DNA of 21,199 nt from an uncultured Victivallaceae bacterium (GCA_934663655.1 CAKUKT010000010.1:1-21199); one strand, 5' to 3'. Shown: positions 6,838-14,316, numbered from the stretch's first letter. Notes: generated from the letters alone by a model not told the origin. Made by a program: numbers and translations.

Positions 6838-7959
6838 TCAGTCGTTGCCGTCGATGACGAAGAAATCCTCAAGTTCAGTCAGCGTCCGGTGCATTCCCTC
6901 CTTCGGGAGGTAGACTAGATCTTCGAGGCGGATGCCGCCCCATTCCGGGTAGTACAACCCGGGTTCGACGGTGATGATTTCGCCGCCGCGCAGGGGTTCG
7001 GAACTGCGCGGGGAGAGCCGCGGCGCTTCGTGGATGTCGAGGCCGACACCGTGGCCGAGGCCGTGGAAAAATCCATATTCGCCTTCCGGCCCCCGGCCGG
7101 TGGAAAACCCCCGGCGTTTGAGCAGTTCCGCCGCCGCCAGATGGATTTCCGCCGGAATCGCGCCGCGGACGATCAGACGTTTGCCGAGTTCCCTGGCCTC
7201 CAGCACTGCGTCATAGGCGCGAAGCATGACCGGCGTCGGTCGTCCGCGGATCACCGTGCGGGTGAGATCTCCCCAGTAGCCGGTGACGGCGGAACGGGGA
7301 AAGATGTCCATCACAATCGGTGCGTCGGCACGGAGCACTCCGCTGCCGGTGTGGTGTGGTTGGGAAGCTTGAATGCCGCCGGCGCAGATGGTTCCGGTGG
7401 GCAGGGCGCCGCAACGGAGCATTGCGCAGTCGATTTCGGCGCGGAGAACTTCGCTGGTGAGCGGGGAGCCGTGCCAGACCAGATTGCGTTCGGCATCGAT
7501 TCCCGATTCACGCAGCACGTCAACGGCGCGTCGAGCTCCGGTTTCGGCGGACCGGAGTGCTTTGGTGATCGCGGCCACCTCGGATTCACTTTTAAATTCG
7601 CGTTCCGGAAAGAACTCTCCGGCGCATGCGGTGACCGTGAGTCCCGCGTTCCGCAGGGCGTCCGCCAGCCCGAGCGGGAAATTCTCCGGAGTTTCGAAGC
7701 CGTCGAGCTGATATCGTTCGCAGATGGTTTTTAGAACCCGGAGCCGTCCGGGACCCCCAAGTTCGCTCTCGGCGAAAACCCGCGTTCCCCGGCGCACTGA
7801 CGTGACGGCACGATTATATTCCAGCGGAGACATCACCACTGCGCGTTCTTCTCCGGTATCGAACCAGATGAAATCATCCGGAGTGGAGAATCCGGCGGCG
7901 TAACGCATGTCAGGAGATGATTCTCCGGCGGCAACCAGCAGTCTGGCAAGCTTGTTCAT
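6838..7959 (-). CDS. M24-family metallopeptidase (Xaa-Pro aminopeptidase-like)
   Basis: A 373-residue protein with the two-domain creatinase/prolidase layout. The N-terminal domain covers about 1-125 and ends in the family linker REFKSESEVAAITKALRSAE. The C-terminal pita-bread catalytic domain follows. All five dinuclear-metal ligands are visible: Asp218 (VMDIFPRS), Asp231 (YWGDLTRTV), His303 (HGLGHGVGL), Glu332 (TVEPGLYY) and Glu346 (GIRLEDLV). Catalytic-site histidines His299 and His310 are also present. It should be cytoplasmic and remove N-terminal residues preceding proline, or cleave Xaa-Pro dipeptides. Methionine aminopeptidase is unlikely because of the N-terminal domain. The ATG at 7959 has only a weak GAGAG upstream. 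It is divergent from plsY with about 140 bp between, and no good minus-strand promoter is visible. Confidence 0.92.
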   Translation of the reverse strand: MNKLARLLVAAGESSPDMRYAAGFSTPDDFIWFDTGEERAVVMSPLEYNRAVTSVRRGTRVFAESELGGPGRLRVLKTICERYQLDGFETPENFPLGLADALRNAGLTVTACAGEFFPEREFKSESEVAAITKALRSAETGARRAVDVLRESGIDAERNLVWHGSPLTSEVLRAEIDCAMLRCGALPTGTICAGGIQASQPHHTGSGVLRADAPIVMDIFPRSAVTGYWGDLTRTVIRGRPTPVMLRAYDAVLEARELGKRLIVRGAIPAEIHLAAAELLKRRGFSTGRGPEGEYGFFHGLGHGVGLDIHEAPRLSPRSSEPLRGGEIITVEPGLYYPEWGGIRLEDLVYLPKEGMHRTLTELEDFFVIDGND

Positions 7960-7978
7960 ATTTTTTATCGCTCTCGTA

Positions 7979-8006
7979 TTGAAAAATCCCGGAATCGGGG
8001 TAATAT
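7979..8006 (+). promoter_or_regulatory. Promoter of plsY
   Basis: TTGAAA (7979-7984), a 16-bp spacer and TAATAT (8001-8006). Transcription should begin near 8012-8013, giving a leader of about 85 nt. Confidence 0.7.
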
Positions 8007-8011
8007 TTACT

Positions 8012-8081
8012 GGCCGGAATCCCGGACATGTCGTCGCTCTCCCGCCGGCATGTCGAAGCTGTTCGATTCCGGGCCGTTTTT
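8012..8081 (+). terminator. Attenuator-like hairpin and T-run in the plsY leader
   Basis: GGCCGGAATC (8012-8021) can pair with GATTCC-G-GGCC (8065-8075) through 10 bp with one bulged G. Inside it GACATG (8025-8030) pairs with CATGTC (8049-8054). The outer stem is followed by GTTTTTA (T-run 8077-8081), the layout of an intrinsic terminator. The AGGAA Shine-Dalgarno of plsY lies right after (8084-8088). The 5' arm starts at the predicted +1. There is no upstream plus-strand gene to terminate, so regulation by attenuation is possible. I recognise no riboswitch class. Confidence 0.45.
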
Positions 8082-8097
8082 ACAGGAATAAAATATC

Positions 8098-8745
8098 ATG
8101 AATAATCCGGATATTCAAGCGGCGGCCGCGTATGCCGCCGCAATTGTGCTTGCTTATCTTGTCGGTTCGATACCGTTCGGGCTGCTGATCGGCCGGTTTT
8201 ATCACATCGACATAAGGAAACATGGTTCAGGCAATATCGGCGCCACCAATGTAACCCGGGTGGTCGGCAAGTGGGCCGGGCGGATTTGTTTTTTCTGCGA
8301 CTTCCTCAAGGGGGGGCTGCCGGTGCTCGCCGTGCACTGGTTCTGGCGCGGGCAGGCGTCAGCGTCGCTGCTGGCGATCGGGGTGGCGCTGGCGGCGGTA
8401 CTGGGACATCTTTTCCCGGTGTTTCTGAAGTTTCGGGGAGGCAAGGGGGTATCCACCGCCGCGGGGGCGGCGCTGGCGCTCGCGCCGCTGCCGCTGCTGA
8501 CGGCGGCGGTGGTCTGGGCGGCGCTGTTTTTCAGTTTCGGTTATGTATCGCTGGCCAGCATCGGCGCGGCGGTGGCGCTGCCGGTGGCGGCGGCGATCTT
8601 CTTGCTGTTTAAAATCGGCGGAAACGTTGCGTGTTCAGGAAGTACGCTGATTTTCTTCGTGGTGGTGGCGGCCCTGGCGACGCTGCGGCATCGTGAAAAC
8701 ATCCGACGGTTGCTCAACGGTACGGAAAGCCGCTTCCGGAAGTGA
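8098..8745 (+). CDS. plsY: Glycerol-3-phosphate acyltransferase PlsY
   Basis: A 215-residue integral membrane protein with AGGAA upstream of the ATG. PlsY transfers an acyl group from acyl phosphate (made by PlsX) to the sn-1 position of glycerol 3-phosphate, the first committed step of phospholipid synthesis in most bacteria. The three family motifs are visible. LVGSIPFGLLIGR is in the first helix. The glycine-rich HGSGNIGATNV at residues 42-52 is the first. KFRGGKGVSTAAG at 111-123 binds phosphate. FSFGYVSLASIGA near 144-156 is the third conserved region. Five or more hydrophobic segments fit the known topology. It is slightly longer than typical (about 200) because of the C-terminal hydrophilic tail. 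plsX is not in the window. The gene has its own promoter and a structured leader and is convergent with the SGNH gene. Confidence 0.95.
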   Translation: MNNPDIQAAAAYAAAIVLAYLVGSIPFGLLIGRFYHIDIRKHGSGNIGATNVTRVVGKWAGRICFFCDFLKGGLPVLAVHWFWRGQASASLLAIGVALAAVLGHLFPVFLKFRGGKGVSTAAGAALALAPLPLLTAAVVWAALFFSFGYVSLASIGAAVALPVAAAIFLLFKIGGNVACSGSTLIFFVVVAALATLRHRENIRRLLNGTESRFRK

Positions 8746-8746
8746 G

Positions 8747-8779
8747 ATGACCGGTCATATTCACCGTGCCGGGCGGTGA
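8747..8779. terminator. Inverted repeats between convergent genes
   Basis: A perfect 12-bp palindrome ATGACCGGTCAT (8747-8758) and a hairpin TCACCG/CGGTGA (8761-8766 and 8774-8779) occupy the 45-bp gap between plsY and the minus-strand SGNH gene. Neither has a T-run. They may help end both transcripts, but this is weak. Confidence 0.3.
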
Positions 8780-8790
8780 GACCACTCCGG

Positions 8791-9924
8791 TCAATCGGTG
8801 CGCGGCTTGATTTCGAGGGTTCTGAGTATTCCCGGCATCATCTCCCGCCACAAGGTTCCGGAGGGATGACCGTCGACGGGAATGTGGTAGCCGGGATCCT
8901 CAAGGTCTTTGTCGGTAAGTTCGGAACAGCGGATCACGGTGACGGGCAGCCCGGCGAGGCACTCCCCCACCGTGTCGTCCGGTGAGTCGTAATTGAGAAC
9001 GACAAAACGTGCGTTCGGAGCCTGCTGTGCCAGCAGTTCATCCATTTTCAGTACTGCGGCCCGGAAGAGTTCGCGGCGTTCCCGGTCGTTGAGCGAGGAG
9101 CGGCGCAGCGCCGAATAGAGGCGTGAGAACACCGGCGATTTGAAGAGCTGCCTGGCCGACACTCCCAGCAGAGGAATCCCGTCGAACGGCAGAAAAGTGC
9201 CGTCGCGGCGAAGTTCACCATTTTTCAGCCGGTAACGCGGAGAATTGGCGCTGAAGGAGGGTTCGCCGTTGAGTCGTTCGAGATGGCAGGGCAGGGCCAG
9301 GTAGATCACCAGTTCCGGGGACTGTTCGACGCGCTCTGAAAACCTGCCGGATTCCAGCATCGCCAGCAGCTGCTGAGGTCCGTAGCCATTCAGAGCGAGG
9401 TTGAAAACCGGGCGTCCGGTCGCCTGAGCGAACTGCCACGGAAGCGTTTCGTGATCGGAGAGCCCCAGCCCGAAAGTGAACGAACATCCGTAGAAAACCG
9501 TGCTGCCGCCGTCGGCAGGAGAAACGGGCGTGATCCGGTTGCCGAGGCGGTCGATGGTAATCTCTCCGGAGGCGATCTCCCGGCCTTGCGAACTCATCCG
9601 GAAGTGGTTGGCGGCACCGGGAATGGGTGCACTGCCGAGTACCGGATCACTGCCCACTGCCTCGGCGTCCTGCCAGGTGGTGACGCCGCCTTCGAGACGC
9701 GAAAAGAACCACTCTGCTCCGGACATGAAAATGCAGATCGGAATCAAATTGATGCAAATCAGTTTCCAGCGTTTTCCCGGATGTTTTCTTTGTAGACGGA
9801 GCAAAGCAATCATACCGGCAGCCAGCATCAGCCAGATCCAGCACCAGGGCAACGGGGCGAATTTCAGAAAGAGCGCTGAGGCGACGGCCAGCACTGCCAG
9901 CGCGATTGCGGAATGAAGCCACAT
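8791..9924 (-). CDS. Membrane-anchored SGNH/GDSL-type hydrolase (SxtL-like position)
   Basis: A 377-residue protein, the last gene of the carbamoyltransferase operon. Two or three hydrophobic helices at about 5-70 anchor it. The rest is an SGNH-like domain: block I reads VFYGCSFTFGLGL with Ser148 as probable nucleophile (Cys replaces the usual Asp of GDS), and a block III-like NLALNGYGPQQ follows. Near the C-terminus, PVDGHPSGTLW supplies the Asp-x-x-His-like pair. SGNH proteins are esterases or O-acyl-transfer enzymes, often acting on glycans. It starts 11 bp after the preceding stop, with GGTGA upstream of the ATG. In saxitoxin clusters a GDSL-lipase gene, sxtL, follows sxtI-sxtJ-sxtK, and this gene has the same place. 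The role is inferred: trimming, transferring or editing the carbamoylated product. Confidence 0.75.
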   Translation of the reverse strand: MWLHSAIALAVLAVASALFLKFAPLPWCWIWLMLAAGMIALLRLQRKHPGKRWKLICINLIPICIFMSGAEWFFSRLEGGVTTWQDAEAVGSDPVLGSAPIPGAANHFRMSSQGREIASGEITIDRLGNRITPVSPADGGSTVFYGCSFTFGLGLSDHETLPWQFAQATGRPVFNLALNGYGPQQLLAMLESGRFSERVEQSPELVIYLALPCHLERLNGEPSFSANSPRYRLKNGELRRDGTFLPFDGIPLLGVSARQLFKSPVFSRLYSALRRSSLNDRERRELFRAAVLKMDELLAQQAPNARFVVLNYDSPDDTVGECLAGLPVTVIRCSELTDKDLEDPGYHIPVDGHPSGTLWREMMPGILRTLEIKPRTD

Positions 9925-9935
9925 GACTTCACCGG

Positions 9936-10118
9936 CTAAAACAGGGTGTAAATGAACGGCGCCGCTCCGGTGGCGGCCAGCCAGGAGAAGAGAGCAAGCA
10001 ACAGCAGAATTACCAGCAACGGCGCCAGCCAGTACTTGCGGCTTTTCCGGATCATCCCCAGAAATTCCGAGAAAAGTCCGCCTTTGAATTCAATATCTTC
10101 GAAACGGCGCTTGTTCAT
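9936..10118 (-). CDS. DUF5989/SxtK-like small membrane protein
   Basis: A 60-residue peptide with a charged N-terminal half (EFLGMIRKSRKYWL) and one hydrophobic helix at about 31-50. It ends in the highly characteristic tail APFIYTLF. This layout, a short basic amphipathic start, one membrane helix and a C-terminal APFIYTLF, matches the DUF5989 family as I remember it. That family sits next to O-carbamoyltransferases and corresponds in position and size to SxtK of saxitoxin clusters. It lies 14 bp after the SxtJ-like stop and 11 bp before the SGNH start, with AAAGG upstream of the ATG. Its molecular role is unknown. A small subunit or membrane adaptor for the carbamoyltransferase is a reasonable inference. 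Confidence 0.82.
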   Translation of the reverse strand: MNKRRFEDIEFKGGLFSEFLGMIRKSRKYWLAPLLVILLLLALFSWLAATGAAPFIYTLF

Positions 10119-10132
10119 GCGTGGTTGACCTT

Positions 10133-10564
10133 TCAGTATTGATGAAAATATTCCTCGACATTATCGACGGGAGTTGTTTTCCGCCAGCCGGAATGTTCCA
10201 TCCGGGCGCGGCGCAGTTGCAGAGGGTCGCGCCGGGTGATTATTCTCAAGCCGGCTGCGAATGGGGAGAAGAGCAGAAAAAACAGGATGCCGAAGAGCAG
10301 ATTTCCGACCACCACCCCGATCGCGGCTCCGACCGCGAACCAGATCCGGTAGAACCAGAGGCCGAGACGATTCGGCAGTGCGAATGCTCCGGCGGCGATC
10401 AGTAACGCAGCCGCCATCACCACGAACATGACCGGGGTGTCCCACCAGCCGGAAAGTTGCCCTCCCGCGGCAATCAGAGTAAATCCAACGGCAAATATTG
10501 CGGCAGTGGAACGGATCTGCCGCCGTTCAGGAAACCAGTTGATGCTTGAAAATGGGTTGAGCAT
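10133..10564 (-). CDS. SxtJ-family membrane protein
   Basis: A 143-residue protein. The ATG at 10564 is chosen because it follows the carbamoyltransferase stop by seven bases. A longer frame from 10636 would overlap the upstream gene by 65 bp without a ribosome site. There are three or four hydrophobic helices between about 20 and 110, including ILFFLLFSPFAAGLRI. A conserved-looking cytoplasmic end RRDPLQLRR follows and the protein finishes in VDNVEEYFHQY. The LN/LG-W-xx-G pattern and the FxFFxP then KDPL-like tail agree with the SxtJ family, which accompanies O-carbamoyltransferases. No enzymatic motif is seen. No strong Shine-Dalgarno precedes it, so translation is probably coupled to the upstream gene. 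The function is unknown, likely a membrane partner of the carbamoyltransferase. Confidence 0.8.
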   Translation of the reverse strand: MLNPFSSINWFPERRQIRSTAAIFAVGFTLIAAGGQLSGWWDTPVMFVVMAAALLIAAGAFALPNRLGLWFYRIWFAVGAAIGVVVGNLLFGILFFLLFSPFAAGLRIITRRDPLQLRRARMEHSGWRKTTPVDNVEEYFHQY

Positions 10565-10571
10565 TTTATGA

Positions 10572-12407
10572 TCAGTCCAGGTTGATGATGCGGCGAACGC
10601 TTTCCGGACGTCTCCGCTTCTGCCGGTCTTTCTCAAGCAGGAAATTGCCGATTACCAGTATGTCCATATCGGTGGCGAAGAAGCAGTTAAGCGCATCCGT
10701 CGGGGTGTTGACGATCGGTTCGCCTCTGACGTTGAAGCTGGTGTTCACCAACATCGGACAACCGGTCAGACGTTCGAATTCACGGATAAGGCGGTAATAA
10801 CGGGGGTTCCGGGATTCATCGACCGTCTGGACCCGCGCCGAATAATCCAGATGGGTGATCGCCGGATAGGCGGAACGGGGTATCCTGAGTCTGGCAATCA
10901 GATCGGGATCCGAACGCATGGTTTCCCGCTGTTCCGGGGACACGGGGAGACGAACCGACGGCAGGAGGTGAGTTACATTGAGCATGTACGGGGATTCTCG
11001 GCTGTCCTCGAAGATCTCCCCGGCACGTTCCGCAAGCACGCTGGGGGCAAATGGCCGGAATGATTCCCGGAATTTTATCTTCAGATTGAGCCGCGTCTGC
11101 ATGGCCGTATCACGGGGATCCGCCAGAATGCTGCGGGCGCCCAGCGCCCGGGGACCGAACTCCATCCGCCCCTGAAACCAGCCGACCACCTTGCCGGCGG
11201 CAAGTTCTGCCGCAGTGCGCTTCAGCAGCGCCTCCTCCGTGTCGAAATGGATGGCTTCCGCCGCCAGGGCGGAAACCGCGGCCGCGATTTCCGACTCGGA
11301 ATATGCCGGACCGAGGAAGGAACCCTGTTGGGCATCGCCGCCGTCAACTTTTCGTTCATTTTCCAGCAGCTGGTAATGCAGGAATAGAGCGGCTCCCGGC
11401 GCTCCCCCCGCGTCTCCGGCGGCCGGTTGAATCCAGATGTCATCAAACATTCCGGATTCCCGAAGTTTGCCGTTGCAGACGCAATTGAGCGCCACGCCGC
11501 CGGCCATCACCAGTTTTCTTTCTCCGGTCAGTTCCCGGGCATGGCCAGCCATCTTAAGGATAATCTCCTCGATGACTATCTGGATTGAGGCGGCAAGATC
11601 CATTTCGCGCTGGGTGATGGGGGTTTCCGGGCGGCGGGGAGGGCCGCCGAAGAGCGCGGCGAATTTCCGGTTGGTCATGGTCAATCCGCCGCAGAAGTCG
11701 AAATATTCCATGTTAAGTCGGATCGAACCGTCCGGGAAAATATGCACCAGTTTTTCCCGGATCAGGTCGGTGTAACGGCCGCGTCCGTACGGGGCCAGCC
11801 CCATGAGTTTGTATTCTCCGGAGTTGACCCGGAATCCGGTGAAATAGGTGAATGCGGAATAGAGCAGGCCGACCGAATGGGGGAACGGCAGTTCTTCGAG
11901 CAGTTGAATCTGATTGCCTTCTCCGCGTCCGATCGAGGCCGACGCCCATTCTCCGACGCCATCCACGGTAAGGATGGCGGCCCGTTCGAACGGGGAGGGA
12001 AAAAAGGCGCTGGCGGCGTGTGATTCGTGGTGGGACGGGAAGATGATTTTCCCCTTGAAATCCTTCCCCAATTCCCGCAGAATACGCCGCTTGATGAACA
12101 ACTTCTCCCGCAGCCACAGCGGAATCGCCTGTGAAAATGAGCTCCAGCCGCGCGGAGCGAGGGATAAATAGGTGTCGAGCAGACGGTCGAACTTAAGCAG
12201 GGTTTTTTCATAAAACACTACATAAGCCAGTTCGCCGACGCTGATTCCCGCCTGGCGCAGACAGTAGTCAACCGCGGAACGGGGAAAGCCGGAATCGTTT
12301 TTGACGCGGCTGAACCGTTCCTCCTGGGCGGCTGCAACCATCCGACCATCCTTCAGAAGTGCGGCGGCGGAATCGTGATAAAATGCGGAAATACCTAAAA
12401 TATACAT
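10572..12407 (-). CDS. O-carbamoyltransferase, NodU/CmcH/TobZ/SxtI family
   Basis: A 611-residue enzyme. It is expected to use carbamoyl phosphate and ATP to make a carbamoyl-adenylate and pass the carbamoyl group to a hydroxyl on an acceptor. The N-terminal Kae1-like domain shows ILGISAFYHDSAAALL, AQEERFSRVKNDSGFP and the metal-binding SHHESHAASAFFPSPFE (His near 126, 127 and 130). LTVDGVGEWAS and EYKLMGLAPYGRGR follow. The C-terminal YrdC-like domain includes GRMEFGPRALGARSILADPR, FRPFAPSVL and the late VNTSFNVRGEPIV. All hallmark motifs look intact and the length is typical. The ATG at 12407 is taken rather than the GTG immediately before it; neither has a clear Shine-Dalgarno. It leads a four-gene operon (SxtJ-like, DUF5989, SGNH). 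A consensus promoter lies about 120 bp upstream with a structured leader. The acceptor cannot be read from the sequence. Confidence 0.93.
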   Translation of the reverse strand: MYILGISAFYHDSAAALLKDGRMVAAAQEERFSRVKNDSGFPRSAVDYCLRQAGISVGELAYVVFYEKTLLKFDRLLDTYLSLAPRGWSSFSQAIPLWLREKLFIKRRILRELGKDFKGKIIFPSHHESHAASAFFPSPFERAAILTVDGVGEWASASIGRGEGNQIQLLEELPFPHSVGLLYSAFTYFTGFRVNSGEYKLMGLAPYGRGRYTDLIREKLVHIFPDGSIRLNMEYFDFCGGLTMTNRKFAALFGGPPRRPETPITQREMDLAASIQIVIEEIILKMAGHARELTGERKLVMAGGVALNCVCNGKLRESGMFDDIWIQPAAGDAGGAPGAALFLHYQLLENERKVDGGDAQQGSFLGPAYSESEIAAAVSALAAEAIHFDTEEALLKRTAAELAAGKVVGWFQGRMEFGPRALGARSILADPRDTAMQTRLNLKIKFRESFRPFAPSVLAERAGEIFEDSRESPYMLNVTHLLPSVRLPVSPEQRETMRSDPDLIARLRIPRSAYPAITHLDYSARVQTVDESRNPRYYRLIREFERLTGCPMLVNTSFNVRGEPIVNTPTDALNCFFATDMDILVIGNFLLEKDRQKRRRPESVRRIINLD

Positions 12408-12460
12408 CACTGCATGACAAAATCGAAATCTGCCGACGGCGCTCCGTGGCGACGTGCGGA

Positions 12461-12493
12461 CGGCTGGGCCGAACTACACTGCTTCGGCAACCG
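12461..12493 (-). promoter_or_regulatory. Hairpin in the leader of the carbamoyltransferase operon
   Basis: On the minus strand GCCGAA (12488... side, TTCGGC in plus at 12483-12488) pairs perfectly with TTCGGC (plus GCCGAA at 12468-12473). It extends by CGGTT/AGCCG (12493-12489 and 12465-12461) with one wobble pair and two bulged bases. It has no T-run. It lies midway in the roughly 120-nt leader and could affect RNA stability or regulation. Confidence 0.35.
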
Positions 12494-12536
12494 CTCCCAA
12501 TTGATTGTTTTTTACGATCATATTACAGTATCAATA

Positions 12537-12565
12537 AATTTAGCACACGATTGCAAATTTGTCAA
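12537..12565 (-). promoter_or_regulatory. Promoter of the carbamoyltransferase operon
   Basis: A perfect TTGACA (12565-12560), a 17-bp spacer and TAAATT (12542-12537) on the minus strand, in an A/T-rich patch. Transcription would begin near 12530. A second -10-like TAATAT lies a little downstream. From 12566 to 12761 I see no gene and only one inverted repeat, AACCCC/GGGGTT (12736-12756). Confidence 0.75.
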
Positions 12566-12761
12566 TTGTACCCAGAAAGCCGGTTGACGAGGCGCCTTCA
12601 CGTTGCCGCGTCCAACGATCTTCTGCTGCACCGGCGAGAACGTTGCGTTGCGGTCGGATACAGAAATAACATCTTCGCGCATTGGGGCGCCCGGGAACGG
12701 GAATTTTCGCGGCGATTTTCCGGTTTTGCAGCAATAACCCCGGTTTTGTTGGGGTTCCGGA

Positions 12762-12790
12762 TTGAAAAAATTCGACCGGAGTGTTAATTT
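12762..12790 (+). promoter_or_regulatory. Promoter of the PurF-like gene
   Basis: TTGAAA (12762-12767), a 17-bp spacer and TAATTT (12785-12790). The start of transcription is expected near 12797. This excludes the in-frame GTG at 12781 as a start and supports the ATG at 12838. Confidence 0.6.
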
Positions 12791-12792
12791 AT

Positions 12793-12828
12793 CCCTGTGA
12801 AAACAGTTTGTTTTTCTTTTTTACAGGG
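12793..12828 (+). promoter_or_regulatory. T-rich leader with competing short hairpins before the PurF-like gene
   Basis: CTGT-GAAA-ACAG (12795-12806) is a small GNRA-capped hairpin followed by a 15-base tract almost all T. Its 5' arm, as CCCTGT (12793-12798), can instead pair with ACAGGG (12823-12828), next to the ribosome site. The first arm overlaps the predicted +1, so part of it may not be transcribed. The evidence is weak. Confidence 0.25.
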
Positions 12829-12837
12829 TGTGAGATC

Positions 12838-14316
12838 ATGGGCGGATTTTTCGGGGTTGTATCGGAGAGTGATTGTATAAGTGATGTTTTTTACGGTACT
12901 GATTATCACTCTCACCTCGGAACCCGGCGCGGCGGGCTCGCTGTTATCGACGATGACGGCAGAATAACCCGCAAAATTCATGATATCACCAATTCACAGT
13001 TCCGTTCCAAGTTCGACGAGGATCTCGCCGAATTCTGTGGGCGGGCCGGGATCGGCGTGATCAGTGATTTCGAGGATCAGCCGCTGGTGATTTCCGGCAA
13101 ACTCGGCACTTTCGCAATCGCGACGGTCGGCAAGATCAACAACATCAATGCGATTGTGAACAACGCATTTGATTCCGGACACACCTATTTTTCCGAATCC
13201 ACCGACGGCGAACCCAATCCTACCGAGGTGACGGCAATGCTGATCTGCAGCCGCGACACCCTGGTCGAGGGAATCGAATATGCACAGCGGGTGATCGACG
13301 GTTCCTGTTCGATTCTGGTACTGCTGAACGGGGCCATTTACGCCGCCCGCGACCGTTACGGACGCACCCCGGTGATTGTCGGTCGGCGGGAGGGCGCGTT
13401 CGCGGTGGCGATGGAGAGCACCTCCTTCCCCAACCTCGACTACGAAGTGGTGCGCGAACTCGGGCCCGGAGAGATCGTCGAATTGACCGCTTCGAATGTC
13501 ACCCGGCTCCGCGCCCCCGGAAAAACGATGAAAATGTGCAGCTTTTTCTGGGTCTATTACGGTTATCCCTCCAGCTGTTACGAGGGGGTGAACACCGAGA
13601 GCGCGCGTTACCGCAACGGCGCATCGCTGGCTGAAGGCGATCGGGAGCTGATCCCGAACATCGATCTGATCTGCGGTATTCCCGATTCCGGCATCGCCCA
13701 TGCGATCGGATATTCCAACGCCTCCGGTAAGCCCTATCGGCGTTCGTTCGTGAAGTACACTCCGACCTGGCCGCGCAGTTTCATGCCGCAGAATCAGCGC
13801 GTCCGCGACCTGGTGGCGCGGATGAAACTGATCCCGGTACAGGAGCAGATCGCCAACCAGCGGATGCTTTTCTGCGATGATTCGATTGTGCGGGGTACCC
13901 AGCTGCGTGATACGGTGGTTCGGCTTTATGAGCGCGGAGCCAAAGAGGTGCACATGCGTTCGGCGTGTCCGCCGCTGTTGTTCGGCTGCCGGTTCCTGAA
14001 CTTTTCGCGTTCGCGCAGCGAGATGGATCTGGCCGCGCGCCGGGCGATCGCGAAACTGGAGGGAACCACCGAATTATCTTTGGAAGTAATCCGCGAATAC
14101 CTCCAATATGATTCCCCGAAATACCGGGCGATGGTCGAGGAGATCCGGCGCGAACTCAACCTGAGCAGCCTGAAGTTTCAGAAACTGGAACGCCTGATCA
14201 AGGCGATCGGTCTCCCCCGCGAAAAACTCTGTACCTATTGCTGGAACGGCTGCGACGTCGCCGATGAAACTCCGGAACTGGAGTTGCCGTCAACGGAAGA
14301 AGCCAGCGACAAGTGA
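12838..14316 (+). CDS. PurF-like amidophosphoribosyltransferase homologue lacking the catalytic Cys1
   Basis: A 492-residue protein starting at ATG 12838 (GGTGTGAG upstream). Canonical PurF makes 5-phosphoribosylamine from PRPP and glutamine. Its Ntn glutaminase domain begins with Met-Cys-Gly, and Cys1 is the nucleophile. Here the start is MGGFFGVVSESDC: Gly replaces Cys1, while the rest of the glutaminase fold is recognisable (YHSHLGTRRGGLAV). The PRPP loop is intact (MLFCDDSIVRGTQ, residues 343-355). The positions of the four 4Fe-4S cysteines of Bacillus-type PurF are occupied: Cys234 in MKMCSFF, Cys384 in FGC, and Cys465 and Cys468 in CTYC. Glutamine hydrolysis is therefore doubtful, so it may use ammonia, rely on Cys13, or have another role. 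Similar MGG-starting homologues exist, as I recall, in Bacteroidetes. No other purine genes are nearby. Confidence 0.88.
   Translation: MGGFFGVVSESDCISDVFYGTDYHSHLGTRRGGLAVIDDDGRITRKIHDITNSQFRSKFDEDLAEFCGRAGIGVISDFEDQPLVISGKLGTFAIATVGKINNINAIVNNAFDSGHTYFSESTDGEPNPTEVTAMLICSRDTLVEGIEYAQRVIDGSCSILVLLNGAIYAARDRYGRTPVIVGRREGAFAVAMESTSFPNLDYEVVRELGPGEIVELTASNVTRLRAPGKTMKMCSFFWVYYGYPSSCYEGVNTESARYRNGASLAEGDRELIPNIDLICGIPDSGIAHAIGYSNASGKPYRRSFVKYTPTWPRSFMPQNQRVRDLVARMKLIPVQEQIANQRMLFCDDSIVRGTQLRDTVVRLYERGAKEVHMRSACPPLLFGCRFLNFSRSRSEMDLAARRAIAKLEGTTELSLEVIREYLQYDSPKYRAMVEEIRRELNLSSLKFQKLERLIKAIGLPREKLCTYCWNGCDVADETPELELPSTEEASDK

Noticed and set aside
8791..12407. Saxitoxin biosynthesis
   Set aside because: Only the carbamoylation sub-module is similar; none of the core genes such as the sxtA-type polyketide synthase is in the window.
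12359..12787. 142-residue plus-strand frame across the divergent promoter region
   Set aside because: It overlaps the carbamoyltransferase start and both promoters and has no ribosome site.
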